Of a DNA stretch of 64,000 bases, positions 17,326 through 25,870 are shown piece by piece. The DNA lies in the NCBI RefSeq assembly GCF_018860155.1, contig NZ_JAHKNI010000011.1, positions 282,270 to 346,269 on the forward strand, written 5' to 3'. The position numbers and the translations under genes were made by a program. Source of the DNA: Nocardia albiluteola. Its GTDB lineage: Bacteria > Actinomycetota > Actinomycetes > Mycobacteriales > Mycobacteriaceae. Every line of letters begins with the position of its first letter. The stretch's first letter is position 1. The notes below the pieces were generated by a model, which was not told the origin of the DNA, did no database searches, and was given only the letters and a program-made list of their open reading frames with translations.

Positions 17326-17826
17326 ATGCGGCTCACGATTCACCGATCCTGGCGTCGGATCGCCTATGCGGTGCTGGCGCTGCCGGTGTCGTTGTGCCCT
17401 ATCGATATCCGGGAGCGGGCGGCGCGGTGGGCGCGCGAGACGTCGTTCGAATCCCGCACGCCGGGACGGGGATACGTTGCCGCGCACACCGTACTGGGAG
17501 CGGCGCTGGGGCTGCTCGCCTGCTTCCTGATCTTCCTGGCGGTCCTAGCCCTCGTGCGCGGTCTGGCGTACCCGCTGGTGGGCGACAGCGGCCTCGAAAA
17601 CTCCTGGGGCGGGCCAACTCTCATGGGGGCCTGGGCTGTGCACACCGCGCTCGCGGTGCTCCTGCAGCCGGTGGCTGCGGTGCTGCTCGCGGATGTCGGT
17701 GTGCTGCAACTGCGCTTGGCGGATCGGCTGCTCGCCCGCGGCGGGGCATGGTGGCCGGTGCCCGCGGCCGTCGCGCTCGCCGCGGCGGGTGTTGTTCTCT
17801 TCGTCGCGTGGTGGCATCAGATCTGA
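17326..17826 (+). CDS. Membrane protein, sensor-domain-like
   Basis: The product is 166 aa with clear hydrophobic spans: one near residues 10-25, a long one at 60-80 (GLLACFLIFLAVLALVRGLA), one near 105-125 and one at the C-terminus (VALAAAGVVLFVAWW). The N-terminus WRRIAYAVLALPVSLCPIDI resembles the putative sensor domains found ahead of actinobacterial histidine kinases, but no kinase follows. It ends 13 bp before sthA and has AAGG before ATG 17326, so co-transcription with sthA is likely. The function is unknown. Confidence 0.75.
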   Translation: MRLTIHRSWRRIAYAVLALPVSLCPIDIRERAARWARETSFESRTPGRGYVAAHTVLGAALGLLACFLIFLAVLALVRGLAYPLVGDSGLENSWGGPTLMGAWAVHTALAVLLQPVAAVLLADVGVLQLRLADRLLARGGAWWPVPAAVALAAAGVVLFVAWWHQI

Positions 17827-17839
17827 AAGACTGAGGCGC

Positions 17840-19240
17840 ATGTACGACTACGACGTGCTCGTCCTCGGTTCGGGTCCCGGCGGTCAGAAGGCCGCCATCG
17901 CCACGGCAAAGCTGGGTAAACGGGCCGCCGTGATCGAGCGGCGGGACATGATCGGCGGGGTGTGCATCAACACCGGCACCATTCCGTCCAAGACCCTGCG
18001 CGAGGCGGTGCTCTATCTGACGGGCCTGAGCCAGCGCGAGATGTACGGGCAGAGCTACCGGGTCAAGGAGGACATCACCGTCACCGACCTGCTCTCGCGC
18101 GCCCAGCACGTGATCGGCCGCGAGGTCGACGTGATCCGCAACCAGCTCTCCCGCAATCACGTGACGCTGCTGCCGGGCATGGGCTCGTTCCTGGACGAGC
18201 ACACCGTCGAGGTGATGGACGGCAGCGCCGAGGGCCGGAAGGTGACCGCCGAGAACATCGTGATCGCGACCGGCACGGCGCCCGCCCGGCCGAGCACCGT
18301 CGATTTCGACGGCAAGACGATCATCGATTCCGACGGCATCCTGCAACTCGAGCGGGTGCCACAGTCGATGATCGTGATCGGCGCGGGCGTCATCGGCATC
18401 GAGTACGCCTCCATGTTCGCCGCGCTGGGCACCAAGGTGACGGTGGTGGAGTCGCGGGAGCGAATGCTGGACTTCTGCGATATCGAGGTGGTCGAGGCGC
18501 TCAAGTACCACCTGCGCGATCTCGCGGTGACCTTCCGGTTCGGCGAGACGGTCGCCGCGGTGGAGCGGCATCCCCGCGGGGCCATCGCGATCATGGAGAG
18601 CGGCAAGAAGATTCCGGCCGAGGTGGTCATGTACTCCGCGGGCCGCCAGGGCATGACCGAGAGCCTGCGACTCGAGAAGGCCGGGCTGAGCGCGGACAAG
18701 CGCGGTCGCGTCTCGGTGGACGACCACTTCCGCACCGAGGTCCCGCACATCTACGCGGTGGGCGACGTGATCGGCTTCCCGGCGCTGGCCGCGACCTCGA
18801 TGGAGCAGGGGCGCCTGGCCGCGCACCACGCGTGCGGCGAACCGATGCACACCCTGTCCGCACTCCAGCCGATCGGGATCTACACCATCCCGGAGATCAG
18901 CTTCATCGGCCGCACCGAGGACGAATTGACCGCGGCGCGTAAGCCTTTCGAGGTCGGCGTGTCCCGCTACCGGGAGCTGGCCCGCGGCCAGATCATCGGC
19001 GACTCCTACGGCGTACTCAAGCTGCTGGTGTGCCCGGACAGCCGCGAGCTGCTGGGTGTGCACGTATTCGGCACCGGGGCAACCGAATTGGTGCACATCG
19101 GACAGGCCGTGATGGGCTGCGGCGGCACGGTGGACTACCTCGTGGACGCGGTCTTCAACTACCCCACCCTCGCGGAGTCGTACAAGGTCGCCGCACTGGA
19201 CGCGATGAACAAGATCCGCCAGATCGATCACATGGACTGA
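17840..19240 (+). CDS. sthA: Soluble pyridine nucleotide transhydrogenase (Si-specific)
   Basis: The flavoprotein of 466 aa matches SthA length exactly. FAD site: VLVLGSGPGGQKAAIATAKL. The region of the usual disulfide reads GGVCINTGTIPSKTLREAVL: the second Cys of CxxxxC enzymes is Thr, which is diagnostic of SthA against lipoamide dehydrogenase and glutathione/mercuric reductases. The NAD site is IVIGAGVIGIEYASMFAALG, and AVGDVIGFPALAATSMEQGR is the second FAD segment. The C-terminal dimer domain ends YKVAALDAMNKIRQIDHMD. It moves hydride between NADPH and NAD+, balancing pools together with Entner-Doudoroff and pentose flux. ATG 17840 is clear; longer in-frame starts overlap the membrane-protein gene. 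Confidence 0.93.
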   Translation: MYDYDVLVLGSGPGGQKAAIATAKLGKRAAVIERRDMIGGVCINTGTIPSKTLREAVLYLTGLSQREMYGQSYRVKEDITVTDLLSRAQHVIGREVDVIRNQLSRNHVTLLPGMGSFLDEHTVEVMDGSAEGRKVTAENIVIATGTAPARPSTVDFDGKTIIDSDGILQLERVPQSMIVIGAGVIGIEYASMFAALGTKVTVVESRERMLDFCDIEVVEALKYHLRDLAVTFRFGETVAAVERHPRGAIAIMESGKKIPAEVVMYSAGRQGMTESLRLEKAGLSADKRGRVSVDDHFRTEVPHIYAVGDVIGFPALAATSMEQGRLAAHHACGEPMHTLSALQPIGIYTIPEISFIGRTEDELTAARKPFEVGVSRYRELARGQIIGDSYGVLKLLVCPDSRELLGVHVFGTGATELVHIGQAVMGCGGTVDYLVDAVFNYPTLAESYKVAALDAMNKIRQIDHMD

Positions 19241-19315
19241 CCGAGCTGCCGGTGCTCGGCGACCTCGGCCCGCCCTCCCCGGACCACGCCCGGAAGTCAC
19301 TGCGACACCGTAGGG

Positions 19316-19660
19316 TCAGGGCAGCGCCTGCGGCACCGAGCGCGGGTTGTAGTAACCCTGCAGCCCGCCGGTGACGCCGCCCACCACCGCCCCGAGCAGG
19401 GCCCCGGGGATTGCCCCGACGCCGGAACCCAGCGCGGCGCCGAGCACCCCGGACCCGGTGGCGCCCACAATCGCACCGCCGACGATGCCGTTGTGCACCG
19501 GATCATGGTCGAGGGCATCGGGATTCGTCGCCACCTCCAACGGAACGCCCTGAGACGAGGACGAGGCGGCGGCGATCCCACTACTCTGCAGCGCGACGGC
19601 CAGCGGCACCGCCCCGATCAGCACGGCACGGCCCACACAGCGAACAACACGATGACTCAT
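19316..19660 (-). CDS. Small secreted glycine-rich protein
   Basis: The protein of 114 aa has a signal peptide (MSHRVVRCVGRAVLIGAVPL AVALQSS ... AAASSS). The mature part contains GIVGGAIVGATGSGVLGAALG and IPGALLGAVVGGVTGGLQGY, a glycine-zipper-like run that could insert in or associate with the envelope, then the tail YYNPRSVPQALP. I recognise no named family; similar short exported proteins are frequent in Nocardia and Rhodococcus. ATG 19660 is chosen because it starts the signal sequence; an upstream ATG at 19717 would add a non-hydrophobic lead. It is convergent with sthA. Confidence 0.7.
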   Translation of the reverse strand: MSHRVVRCVGRAVLIGAVPLAVALQSSGIAAASSSSQGVPLEVATNPDALDHDPVHNGIVGGAIVGATGSGVLGAALGSGVGAIPGALLGAVVGGVTGGLQGYYNPRSVPQALP

Positions 19661-19786
19661 GGTGGCACACGATAGCCATGTCCGCCCGTTCCGGCAGCGC
19701 GTCCGCCGAGACAGCACTGCCTAATGGGCGCCGTCGGCGAAGCCGTCGATAGACCGCGCATGGCCGGAGCGAATGCGGAGGTACGT

Positions 19787-20560
19787 CTAACCCGGTGCTT
19801 GCACGATGGTGAGCACCGAGCGCTTACGCAGGCTGAAACCCAGAGTCTCGTACAGGCTTATCGCGTTCGTATTCGAGGCGAGCGCGTGCAGGAACGGGAT
19901 CTCGCCGCGCGCACGGATGCCCGCGCCGACCGCGCGGATCAGGCGGGTCGCGATGCCGCGGCCACGGAATTCCGCGTCGGTGCACACCGCGCTGATCTCG
20001 GTCCAGCCGGGCGGATGCATCCGCTCCCCCGCCATCGCCACCAGCCTGCCGTCCACGCGCAGACCGAGATACCTGCCCATCTCGATGGTGCGCGGCGCAT
20101 AGGGGCCGGGTTCGGTGCGGGCGATCAGCTCGAGAATGTCCGGGACATCCGCCGCGGTGAGCGTGTCGAGACCGGGATCGGGGGCCACGCGCAGCGCGGT
20201 GCCGTCCATCTGGACGGAGCCGATTTCGTCGAGCACCGTCCACTCCGGGGGCGGCACATGGCCGCCTCGCAGGCCGGTCGTGCCGCCCGGTCCGAGCACC
20301 GTGGCCAGGTCGGCCCAGTCCTGGTGATCCAGTTCCGGCGGATGACCCACGAAACGCGCGACCTGCGGGTCATAGCGGCCGATCCGGCCCATCCAGCTCG
20401 CGAACCGGCGGTGCTCGCCGCGCAGCGAGGCTCGTACCGGGTCGTCGAGCGGATGTGGCGCGGCGCCGCCCGGTACCGGATCGGCGATCGACGGGATTCG
20501 AGCCGAGGGCTCGGCGGCAACGAACGACTCAGCGGTCAAGGCATACTCCTGGCGCGACAA
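19787..20560 (-). CDS. GNAT-family N-acetyltransferase
   Basis: The product is 257 aa. The acetyl-CoA pocket motif A is in the C-terminal half: EISAVCTDAEFRGRGIATRL with the R-x-x-G-x-G/A signature, followed by motif B FLHALASNTNAISLYETLGF. The N-terminal ~130 residues (DPVRASLRGEHRRFASWMGR and FVGHPPELDHQDWADLATVL) form an extra lobe as in FR47-like acetyltransferases. The substrate is not predictable. It stands alone between convergent and divergent neighbours. Confidence 0.88.
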   Translation of the reverse strand: MSRQEYALTAESFVAAEPSARIPSIADPVPGGAAPHPLDDPVRASLRGEHRRFASWMGRIGRYDPQVARFVGHPPELDHQDWADLATVLGPGGTTGLRGGHVPPPEWTVLDEIGSVQMDGTALRVAPDPGLDTLTAADVPDILELIARTEPGPYAPRTIEMGRYLGLRVDGRLVAMAGERMHPPGWTEISAVCTDAEFRGRGIATRLIRAVGAGIRARGEIPFLHALASNTNAISLYETLGFSLRKRSVLTIVQAPG

Positions 20561-20710
20561 TGTCCGACCACCAGGACGTTAACGAGGAGTCCGGGCATTG
20601 GCACCGGTTGCGATCATCGCAATTCTTGTCGATGTTCGAAGGCGATTGCATTTCGGATGGTCGCTGCCGGTGGCATGGTGGTGTGAAGCGAGTTGGTGAG
20701 GAGTGTTGGC

Positions 20711-21514
20711 ATGGCGTTGATTTCGGCGGTGGTGTGCCCGCATCCGCCGGGGCTGGTTCCGGCGGTCGCCGGTGACGCCGCCGGTGACTGGGACCGGGTG
20801 CGGCGGGCATGTATGGATGCTGTTCGCGGGCTGGATATCCCGGTGTGGGGACCGGAAACGTACCGGGAAGGCCGCGAGAAATTCTTCGAGGAGCGTCTGA
20901 AGGCCGCCACGACACCCGAGGTGGTAGTGATCGTCGGTGGTGCCGAGGTGACACGCTCCTATGACCCCTCCGGTGCGTATGCCAGCCTCCGGGCGGCAGG
21001 TATGGATTGGGAGTACGGGTGGGAGGGCAGTGGCCCTCCCGAGCCGATGCCACCGACGTTGTCGATCGGCTATTGGCTGCTGTGCACCGCCAAGCCCGCG
21101 GGAATCATCGTGACGAAGGATGTTGTTTTACAGTCCGTGGCGTTCGACGCGTCTCCGCAGGAGTGCGCCGATCTCGGCCGGGAGCTGGCCGGGCGGGCGG
21201 ATCGGGTCGCCATGCTGGTACTCGGTGAGGGATCGGCGATACGTGGCGTGACCACTCGCCCACATCCGGAGTCGCGAGCGGGATATCACGACCGGGAGGT
21301 GGCGCGGGCGTTGAGCGAGGCGAACACTGAATGGCTGGCCGGGTTGCGGCCGCAGGCGTCGCGGCCGGTGAACGCGACCGGCCGGGCGGCATGGCAGGTA
21401 CTCGCCGGCGCGGCCGGCGGGCAGCGGTTCCGCAGCGAAATGCTGCACCGCCCCGGATCCGGCGAGGTGGGGTACTTCGTGGTGAAATGGCTGCGCGACA
21501 CCATGATTCGATGA
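20711..21514 (+). CDS. Class III extradiol dioxygenase-like (LigB superfamily) protein
   Basis: The product is 267 aa. The N-terminus MALISAVVCPHPPGLVPAVA carries the CPHPP motif of actinobacterial LigB-like proteins, where the His belongs to the iron site. Later segments VVVIVGGAEVTRSYDPSGAY and VAMLVLGEGSAIRGVTTRPH follow the same family layout. Canonical LigB enzymes use two His and one Glu for Fe(II); I see the first His and candidates downstream but cannot confirm the full set. ATG 20711 has GAGGAG at good spacing. It is a stand-alone gene of unknown substrate, conserved in mycolata. Confidence 0.75.
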   Translation: MALISAVVCPHPPGLVPAVAGDAAGDWDRVRRACMDAVRGLDIPVWGPETYREGREKFFEERLKAATTPEVVVIVGGAEVTRSYDPSGAYASLRAAGMDWEYGWEGSGPPEPMPPTLSIGYWLLCTAKPAGIIVTKDVVLQSVAFDASPQECADLGRELAGRADRVAMLVLGEGSAIRGVTTRPHPESRAGYHDREVARALSEANTEWLAGLRPQASRPVNATGRAAWQVLAGAAGGQRFRSEMLHRPGSGEVGYFVVKWLRDTMIR

Positions 21515-21629
21515 CCGGTAGCCGGGGCCGGACTCGAGCGCTTGACCAGCGCCCCGGGGAACCCTTAACGTGTGACACGCAGCACACATGTGATCGCTAA
21601 CATCGCTCCGCCCACCGCCGGGAGGTCCC

Positions 21630-23153
21630 ATGGCCGATGACCACGAAATACCCGGGGCCGCGGTCGAAATCGTCCTCGATCTCGAGCACGATCGCGGGCC
21701 GATCGATGGGCGGCTGTTCGGATCGTTCGTCGAGCACATGGGCCGGTGCGTCTACACCGGCATCTACGAGCCCGGCCACCCCACCGCGGACCATGAGGGG
21801 TTCCGCGGCGACGTGGCCGAGCTGATCGACGAGTTGGGCATTACCGTAATCCGGTACCCGGGAGGCAATTTCGTTTCCGGATACCGATGGGAGGACGGGA
21901 TCGGCCCGCGCGATCTGCGGCCCCACCGGCTGGATCCGGCGTGGCGCTCGATCGAGACCAATCAGGTCGGCACGGACGAATTCCTGCGCTGGGCCGCGCG
22001 CCGGCGCGTGGAGCCGATGCTCGCGGTCAATCTCGGCACCCGCGGCATCCAGGCCGCGGCCGACCTGGTCGAGTACTGCAACGTCCCGGGCGGCACGCGG
22101 TGGTCGGATCTGCGGCGCAGCAACGGATCCGCCGATCCCTACGGGGTGAAGCTGTGGTGCCTGGGCAACGAGATGGACGGGCCGTGGCAGATCGGGCACA
22201 AGACCGCCGCGGAGTACGGCGCCCTGGCCGCACAGGCCGGACAGGCGATGAAGCTCGTCGACCCGGGCATCGAACTCGTCGCCTGCGGCAGCTCGCACCA
22301 CCGGATGCCCACCTTCGGGTACTGGGAGTCGGCCTCGCTCGAAATAGCTTGGGATGTCGTCGATTACGTCTCAATGCACGCCTATTACGAAGAGCTGGAC
22401 GGCGATCGGCGCAGTTTCCTGGCCTCCGGGTTCGAGATGAGCGAATTCATCGACGACGTCGCGGCCACAATCGACGCCGTGGCCGCCCGCAAACACAGCC
22501 GGACCCGGCCCAGGATCTCCTTCGACGAATGGAATGTGTGGTACCAGGCGCGCTTTCCGGGCACCGAGAACCTCGAGATCGATACCAGCGGGCCGCGCAT
22601 CGAGGACGTCTATGGGACGCTGGACGCGGTGGTCGTCGGCGATCTGCTCATCACCCTGCTCAATCATGCCGATCGAGTCGCCGTCGCCTGTCTGGCGCAG
22701 CTGGTGAACGTAATCGCGCCGATCATGACCGAGCCGAACGGAAATGCTTGGCGGCAGGCGATTTTCGCGCCGTTCGCCGCCGTCGCGGGGTCCGCGCGCG
22801 GCGTGGGCCTGGTCGCCCGCATCCGCACACCCGAGATCGAGACGAACCAGTACGGCGACGTTCCGGCGGTCGCGGCCGCGGCCACCTATGACGCGCCGGG
22901 ACGCACGTCGTCGATATTCGTGACCAACCGGGCCGAGCGCCCGGTCGATGCGGTCATCAGCATGCGTGGCGAAATTACTTGGACCACAATCCAATCCACA
23001 TCGGTGATCATCGCCGACGACAAGGGTCCCCTGGATGCGGCCGCGGCTCGCCATGTGCGCCAACGCCTGCCGGGCACTCGACTGGAGGGATCCACGATCA
23101 CTCTCACGCTGCCCGCCGAATCATGGTCCGCGGTAATCGTTTCGGCAGCCTGA
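21630..23153 (+). CDS. Alpha-N-arabinofuranosidase, GH51
   Basis: The enzyme of 507 aa is normal for intracellular GH51. The TIM-barrel begins DGRLFGSFVEHMGRCVYTGI, then VIRYPGGNFVSGYRWEDGIG. The acid/base Glu is in LWCLGNEMDGPWQIGHKT and the nucleophile Glu in RISFDEWNVWYQ; VVDYVSMHAYYEELDGD is also diagnostic. The C-terminal beta domain ends LTLPAESWSAVIVSAA. No signal peptide is present, so it cleaves arabinofuranosyl ends of imported oligosaccharides, or possibly recycles arabinan from the organism's own arabinogalactan. GGGAGG precedes ATG 21630. Confidence 0.93.
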   Translation: MADDHEIPGAAVEIVLDLEHDRGPIDGRLFGSFVEHMGRCVYTGIYEPGHPTADHEGFRGDVAELIDELGITVIRYPGGNFVSGYRWEDGIGPRDLRPHRLDPAWRSIETNQVGTDEFLRWAARRRVEPMLAVNLGTRGIQAAADLVEYCNVPGGTRWSDLRRSNGSADPYGVKLWCLGNEMDGPWQIGHKTAAEYGALAAQAGQAMKLVDPGIELVACGSSHHRMPTFGYWESASLEIAWDVVDYVSMHAYYEELDGDRRSFLASGFEMSEFIDDVAATIDAVAARKHSRTRPRISFDEWNVWYQARFPGTENLEIDTSGPRIEDVYGTLDAVVVGDLLITLLNHADRVAVACLAQLVNVIAPIMTEPNGNAWRQAIFAPFAAVAGSARGVGLVARIRTPEIETNQYGDVPAVAAAATYDAPGRTSSIFVTNRAERPVDAVISMRGEITWTTIQSTSVIIADDKGPLDAAAARHVRQRLPGTRLEGSTITLTLPAESWSAVIVSAA

Positions 23154-23241
23154 CACGCAGTTCCCAGCGGTGACAGGATCGAATTTATCGAGCCGTTCGA
23201 TGATGTCGACACGTCCGGACGATGTGGAGAAGGGTGGGGCG

Positions 23242-23594
23242 GTGACGGAGCCCATGGCCGAGGACGAGCAGGTGCCCGGGTGGTGTGGCTACTTCTCCCC
23301 CGAGGAGTATTCGGCGTTCCAGGAAGCGGTTCTGGACGCCAGTTGTTTCGGCGTCGACGACCTCGAGACGGACGGCGGCTCGTCGTGGCACCCGAGCGCA
23401 ACAGCCTCATCGTCGCCCTGAACGAAAAGCGCGAGGACCCCTGCACCGTGCCGTGGGCGCTGTTCTCCGCGACCAACAGGCGGTACGGCATCGCGGACGG
23501 CGACGACCAGGGATCCCGCCGGCTCTTCAAGTTCGGGGAAGACTCACCGTTCCAGGTCCTGCCGTGGCCGGAACCCTGGCTCGCACTGCGCTGA
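23242..23594 (+). pseudogene. Frameshifted small hypothetical gene
   Basis: From GTG 23242 (good GAAGG upstream) the frame reads VPGWCGYFSPEEYSAFQEAV and LDASCFGVDDLETDGG, then leaves coding-like sequence and stops near 23421. The frame shifted by one base continues naturally: LVVAPERNSLIVALNEKRED ... FSATNRRYGIADGDDQ to a TGA at 23594. The break is near 23371-23379. Either one base was lost in evolution or the assembly has an indel. The rejoined protein (~117 aa) has no family I recognise; its second half has the look of a small beta domain. Confidence 0.6.
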
Positions 23595-23600
23595 GGGCGC

Positions 23601-24263
23601 TTACGGTCCGACGGTGCAGCCCGACCGCATCTGCGCGATGTACGGCCGCAGGCCCAGTGCCATATCGGTGCAGGCCGTCAGCAGCACATCGCATTCGACG
23701 CGGTCCAGGGGATGTTCGGCAACGACGCGGGCGCCGAGGATCGGGACGGGCTCCGGCCCGCCGGTGCGGTCCCACCAGAGATAGGTGTCGCCCATGCTGT
23801 CGGCGAGGCGATGCGAGGCCCAGCCCGAGGCCTCGCGAATGAGGTCGATCCGGCCGAATTCCGCCCCCATCCGATCCAGTACGACCAGCCGGAACAGGTC
23901 GCGAGTGGCCGCCTCGCCGGGGTCGGGCACGAAGTGGAACAGGGTGCCGCCGGTGGCCGCGACCGCCGTGGTGGTCTCGCCCCGCACGATGGTGCCCACG
24001 GCGCTGCCATCGCCGCGCCGTAGGGCCAGGGTCGTCTCGTCCGCCGGTTCCGCGAGCAGGACGCCCCCGTCGAGGTAGCCGATCCGGTATCGACTGTTCT
24101 TGTGCCCCAGCAGAATCGCCCAACGCGCACCCCGCCCCTCACCGCGGGCGGCCACCGCGAGCGGCTCCCCCGGCCCGTCCCGGAACACCATCGTCACTCC
24201 ACCGGGCGCGTCGCACACCACCCGCCCCTCGAGCATCGTCGAACCATTCCGTCGGGCAGGCAT
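23601..24263 (-). CDS. Hypothetical beta-rich protein
   Basis: The protein is about 220 aa with many short strands: GRVVCDAPGGVTMVFRDGPG, WAILLGHKNSRYRIGYLDGG, VGTIVRGETTTAVAATGGTL and DRMGAEFGRIDLIREASGWA, then WWDRTGG and an end RPYIAQMRSGCTVGP. The pattern recalls the LURP/scramblase-like beta fold, but I would not assign it. The start is uncertain: ATG 24263 is used; 24290 and 24236 are in frame. It ends just after the frameshifted small gene on the other strand. Confidence 0.6.
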   Translation of the reverse strand: MPARRNGSTMLEGRVVCDAPGGVTMVFRDGPGEPLAVAARGEGRGARWAILLGHKNSRYRIGYLDGGVLLAEPADETTLALRRGDGSAVGTIVRGETTTAVAATGGTLFHFVPDPGEAATRDLFRLVVLDRMGAEFGRIDLIREASGWASHRLADSMGDTYLWWDRTGGPEPVPILGARVVAEHPLDRVECDVLLTACTDMALGLRPYIAQMRSGCTVGP

Positions 24264-24333
24264 AGCCACGATCGTAGGACTGTGATGCACATCTCACACT
24301 GATATCAACTACAGTCCGGCGTTTCTCTTTTAC

Positions 24334-25611
24334 TCAGGCATCGAGCAGGGCGTTGACCGCGGCGGGGGCCAGGACCTGGTCCAGGATCATGGCCGCACAG
24401 GCCGCGACGCCACTGGGGGCATCCGCGGCGCCGGGTTCCACGCGCAGCGAGCGGGTGGCCAGGGCCGAGGAGCGCTGGTAGATCACCTCTCGCATGCCCG
24501 CCGCGAGGGGCTCGAAGGCATGGGACAGATCGCCTCGCACGATGATGAGGGCGGGGTTGAGCAGGTTCACCGCACCGGCGACGACCTCGCCGATGCGGCG
24601 GCCCGCCTCGCGGATCACCCGGGTCGCCTCGGGCTCCCCGGCGCGCGCCAGGTCGACCAGTTCGGGCAGGCCGGAAATCGATTTCCCCTGCGCGGCAAGC
24701 TGTTCCAGCAGCGCCCAACCGCCCGCAACGGTTTCCAGGCAGTGCATGTCCCCGCAGCGGCACGGGCGATCCGGGGCGTCGGCGACCTTGATGTGCCCGA
24801 TCTCCCCGGCCCCGCCCCACGCGCCGCGCAGCAGCCGCCCGCCCGCGACGATTCCGGCGCCGATCCCCGTGGAAGCCTTGAGCAACAACAGATCCCCGAC
24901 CTGCGGATGCCGGGCGTGCTCGGCGAGGGCCAGCGCGTTCACGTCGCTGTCGACCCGTACCGGAACGCCGAAACGCTCCGAAAAGTATTCGGCCACGGAC
25001 ACATCCCCGAGTCCGGGCCCCGCGCCCATGCTGTGCCCGGTGGCGACGTCGACGGCACTGGGCACGCAGATACCTATGCCGTGCACGACCCGCCCGGGCG
25101 TGCGCCGGACATCCGTCATCGGCCCGTCGTCGCCGTCGCCCCGTGACCCCCCATGACGAACCACCGCGTCGTTCGACGCCCGCACGCCAGATGGGTGCGT
25201 CTCGTCCACTTCCCCTGTCAGCAACCGGTCCATCTGCTCCGCGGCCTGGATCAGCACCGCCTGCGTCACTCCCCCCGGCGGCACCGCAAACTCCGACTCG
25301 GCGAGCACCCGGCCAGCGAGGTCGCAGACGGCGACCTGAGCGCGGCTGGCGCCGATCGAGGCGGCGAGCACCACACCGGATTCCGGATTGAACACCAGGC
25401 GGGTCGGCGGGCGGCCGCCGGTGGAACCCCCATCGGCGCGCTCGGCGACCAGGCCCCGGTCGAGCAGCTGCTCGACCCGCAGCGTGACCGCCGTGCGAGA
25501 CAGGCCGGTCAACCGCCGGATATCCGCGCGGGTGACCACCGCGTGGCCGCGGATCAAACCCAGCACGTCCCCCGCGGACACTCCGGGCGTCGCCATGGGC
25601 CGACCGGTCAC
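24334..25611 (-). CDS. ROK-family transcriptional regulator/sugar kinase-like protein
   Basis: The protein is 425 aa. N-terminal winged helix: VVTRADIRRLTGLSRTAVTL RVEQLLDRGLVAE. The ROK domain has the ATPase motif and the zinc site RPCRCGDMHCLETVAGG with the consensus CxCGxxxCxE, preceded by LLLLKASTGIGAGIVAGGRL and GGAGEIGHI. A 30-residue Gly/Asp-rich insertion (about res 140-170) is unusual. The protein is divergent from edd-glk-eda, so it is the likely repressor of that block, with a sugar or phosphorylated sugar as inducer. GTG 25611 has GGGAGG upstream; ATG 25596 is possible. Confidence 0.88.
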   Translation of the reverse strand: MTGRPMATPGVSAGDVLGLIRGHAVVTRADIRRLTGLSRTAVTLRVEQLLDRGLVAERADGGSTGGRPPTRLVFNPESGVVLAASIGASRAQVAVCDLAGRVLAESEFAVPPGGVTQAVLIQAAEQMDRLLTGEVDETHPSGVRASNDAVVRHGGSRGDGDDGPMTDVRRTPGRVVHGIGICVPSAVDVATGHSMGAGPGLGDVSVAEYFSERFGVPVRVDSDVNALALAEHARHPQVGDLLLLKASTGIGAGIVAGGRLLRGAWGGAGEIGHIKVADAPDRPCRCGDMHCLETVAGGWALLEQLAAQGKSISGLPELVDLARAGEPEATRVIREAGRRIGEVVAGAVNLLNPALIIVRGDLSHAFEPLAAGMREVIYQRSSALATRSLRVEPGAADAPSGVAACAAMILDQVLAPAAVNALLDA

Positions 25612-25734
25612 CGCCGCGCCTCCCTTCGCTCGTCCACGCCGCCTCCTTGTGTCGGCAGGTTACCCGCTGCCAGCGGCCGGCCATGGCCCCACCTCGCCGC
25701 GATTCGAGCATCCGCCCAGATCAGGGCCCATCAC

Positions 25735-25805
25735 CGGCTATTAAGTCTTTCTAAAACCAAAGTTTGCTTGCAAATAATCCTAAGGTCCCCTAGCGTTCTG
25801 TGTGT
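25735..25805. promoter_or_regulatory. AT-rich divergent control region between ROK regulator and edd
   Basis: This patch is much AT-richer than its surroundings. It includes the imperfect symmetric CAAAGTTTG followed by CTTGCAAATAATCC, a plausible operator for the ROK protein controlling both directions. No firm -35/-10 pair can be set without mapping. Confidence 0.45.
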
Positions 25806-25870
25806 TCGATCACAAGCGAGGAGCCCGCGATGCCGGGCGCCTCGAATCCACCGCCGGGGAGATGAATTCC

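Noticed and set aside
17840..19240. Annotation as dihydrolipoamide dehydrogenase or mercuric reductase
   Set aside because: The second redox Cys is Thr (CINTGTIP), as in SthA, so no active disulfide exists.
17621..19300. Minus-strand ORF of 559 aa opposite sthA
   Set aside because: Shadow; sthA motifs are complete on the plus strand.
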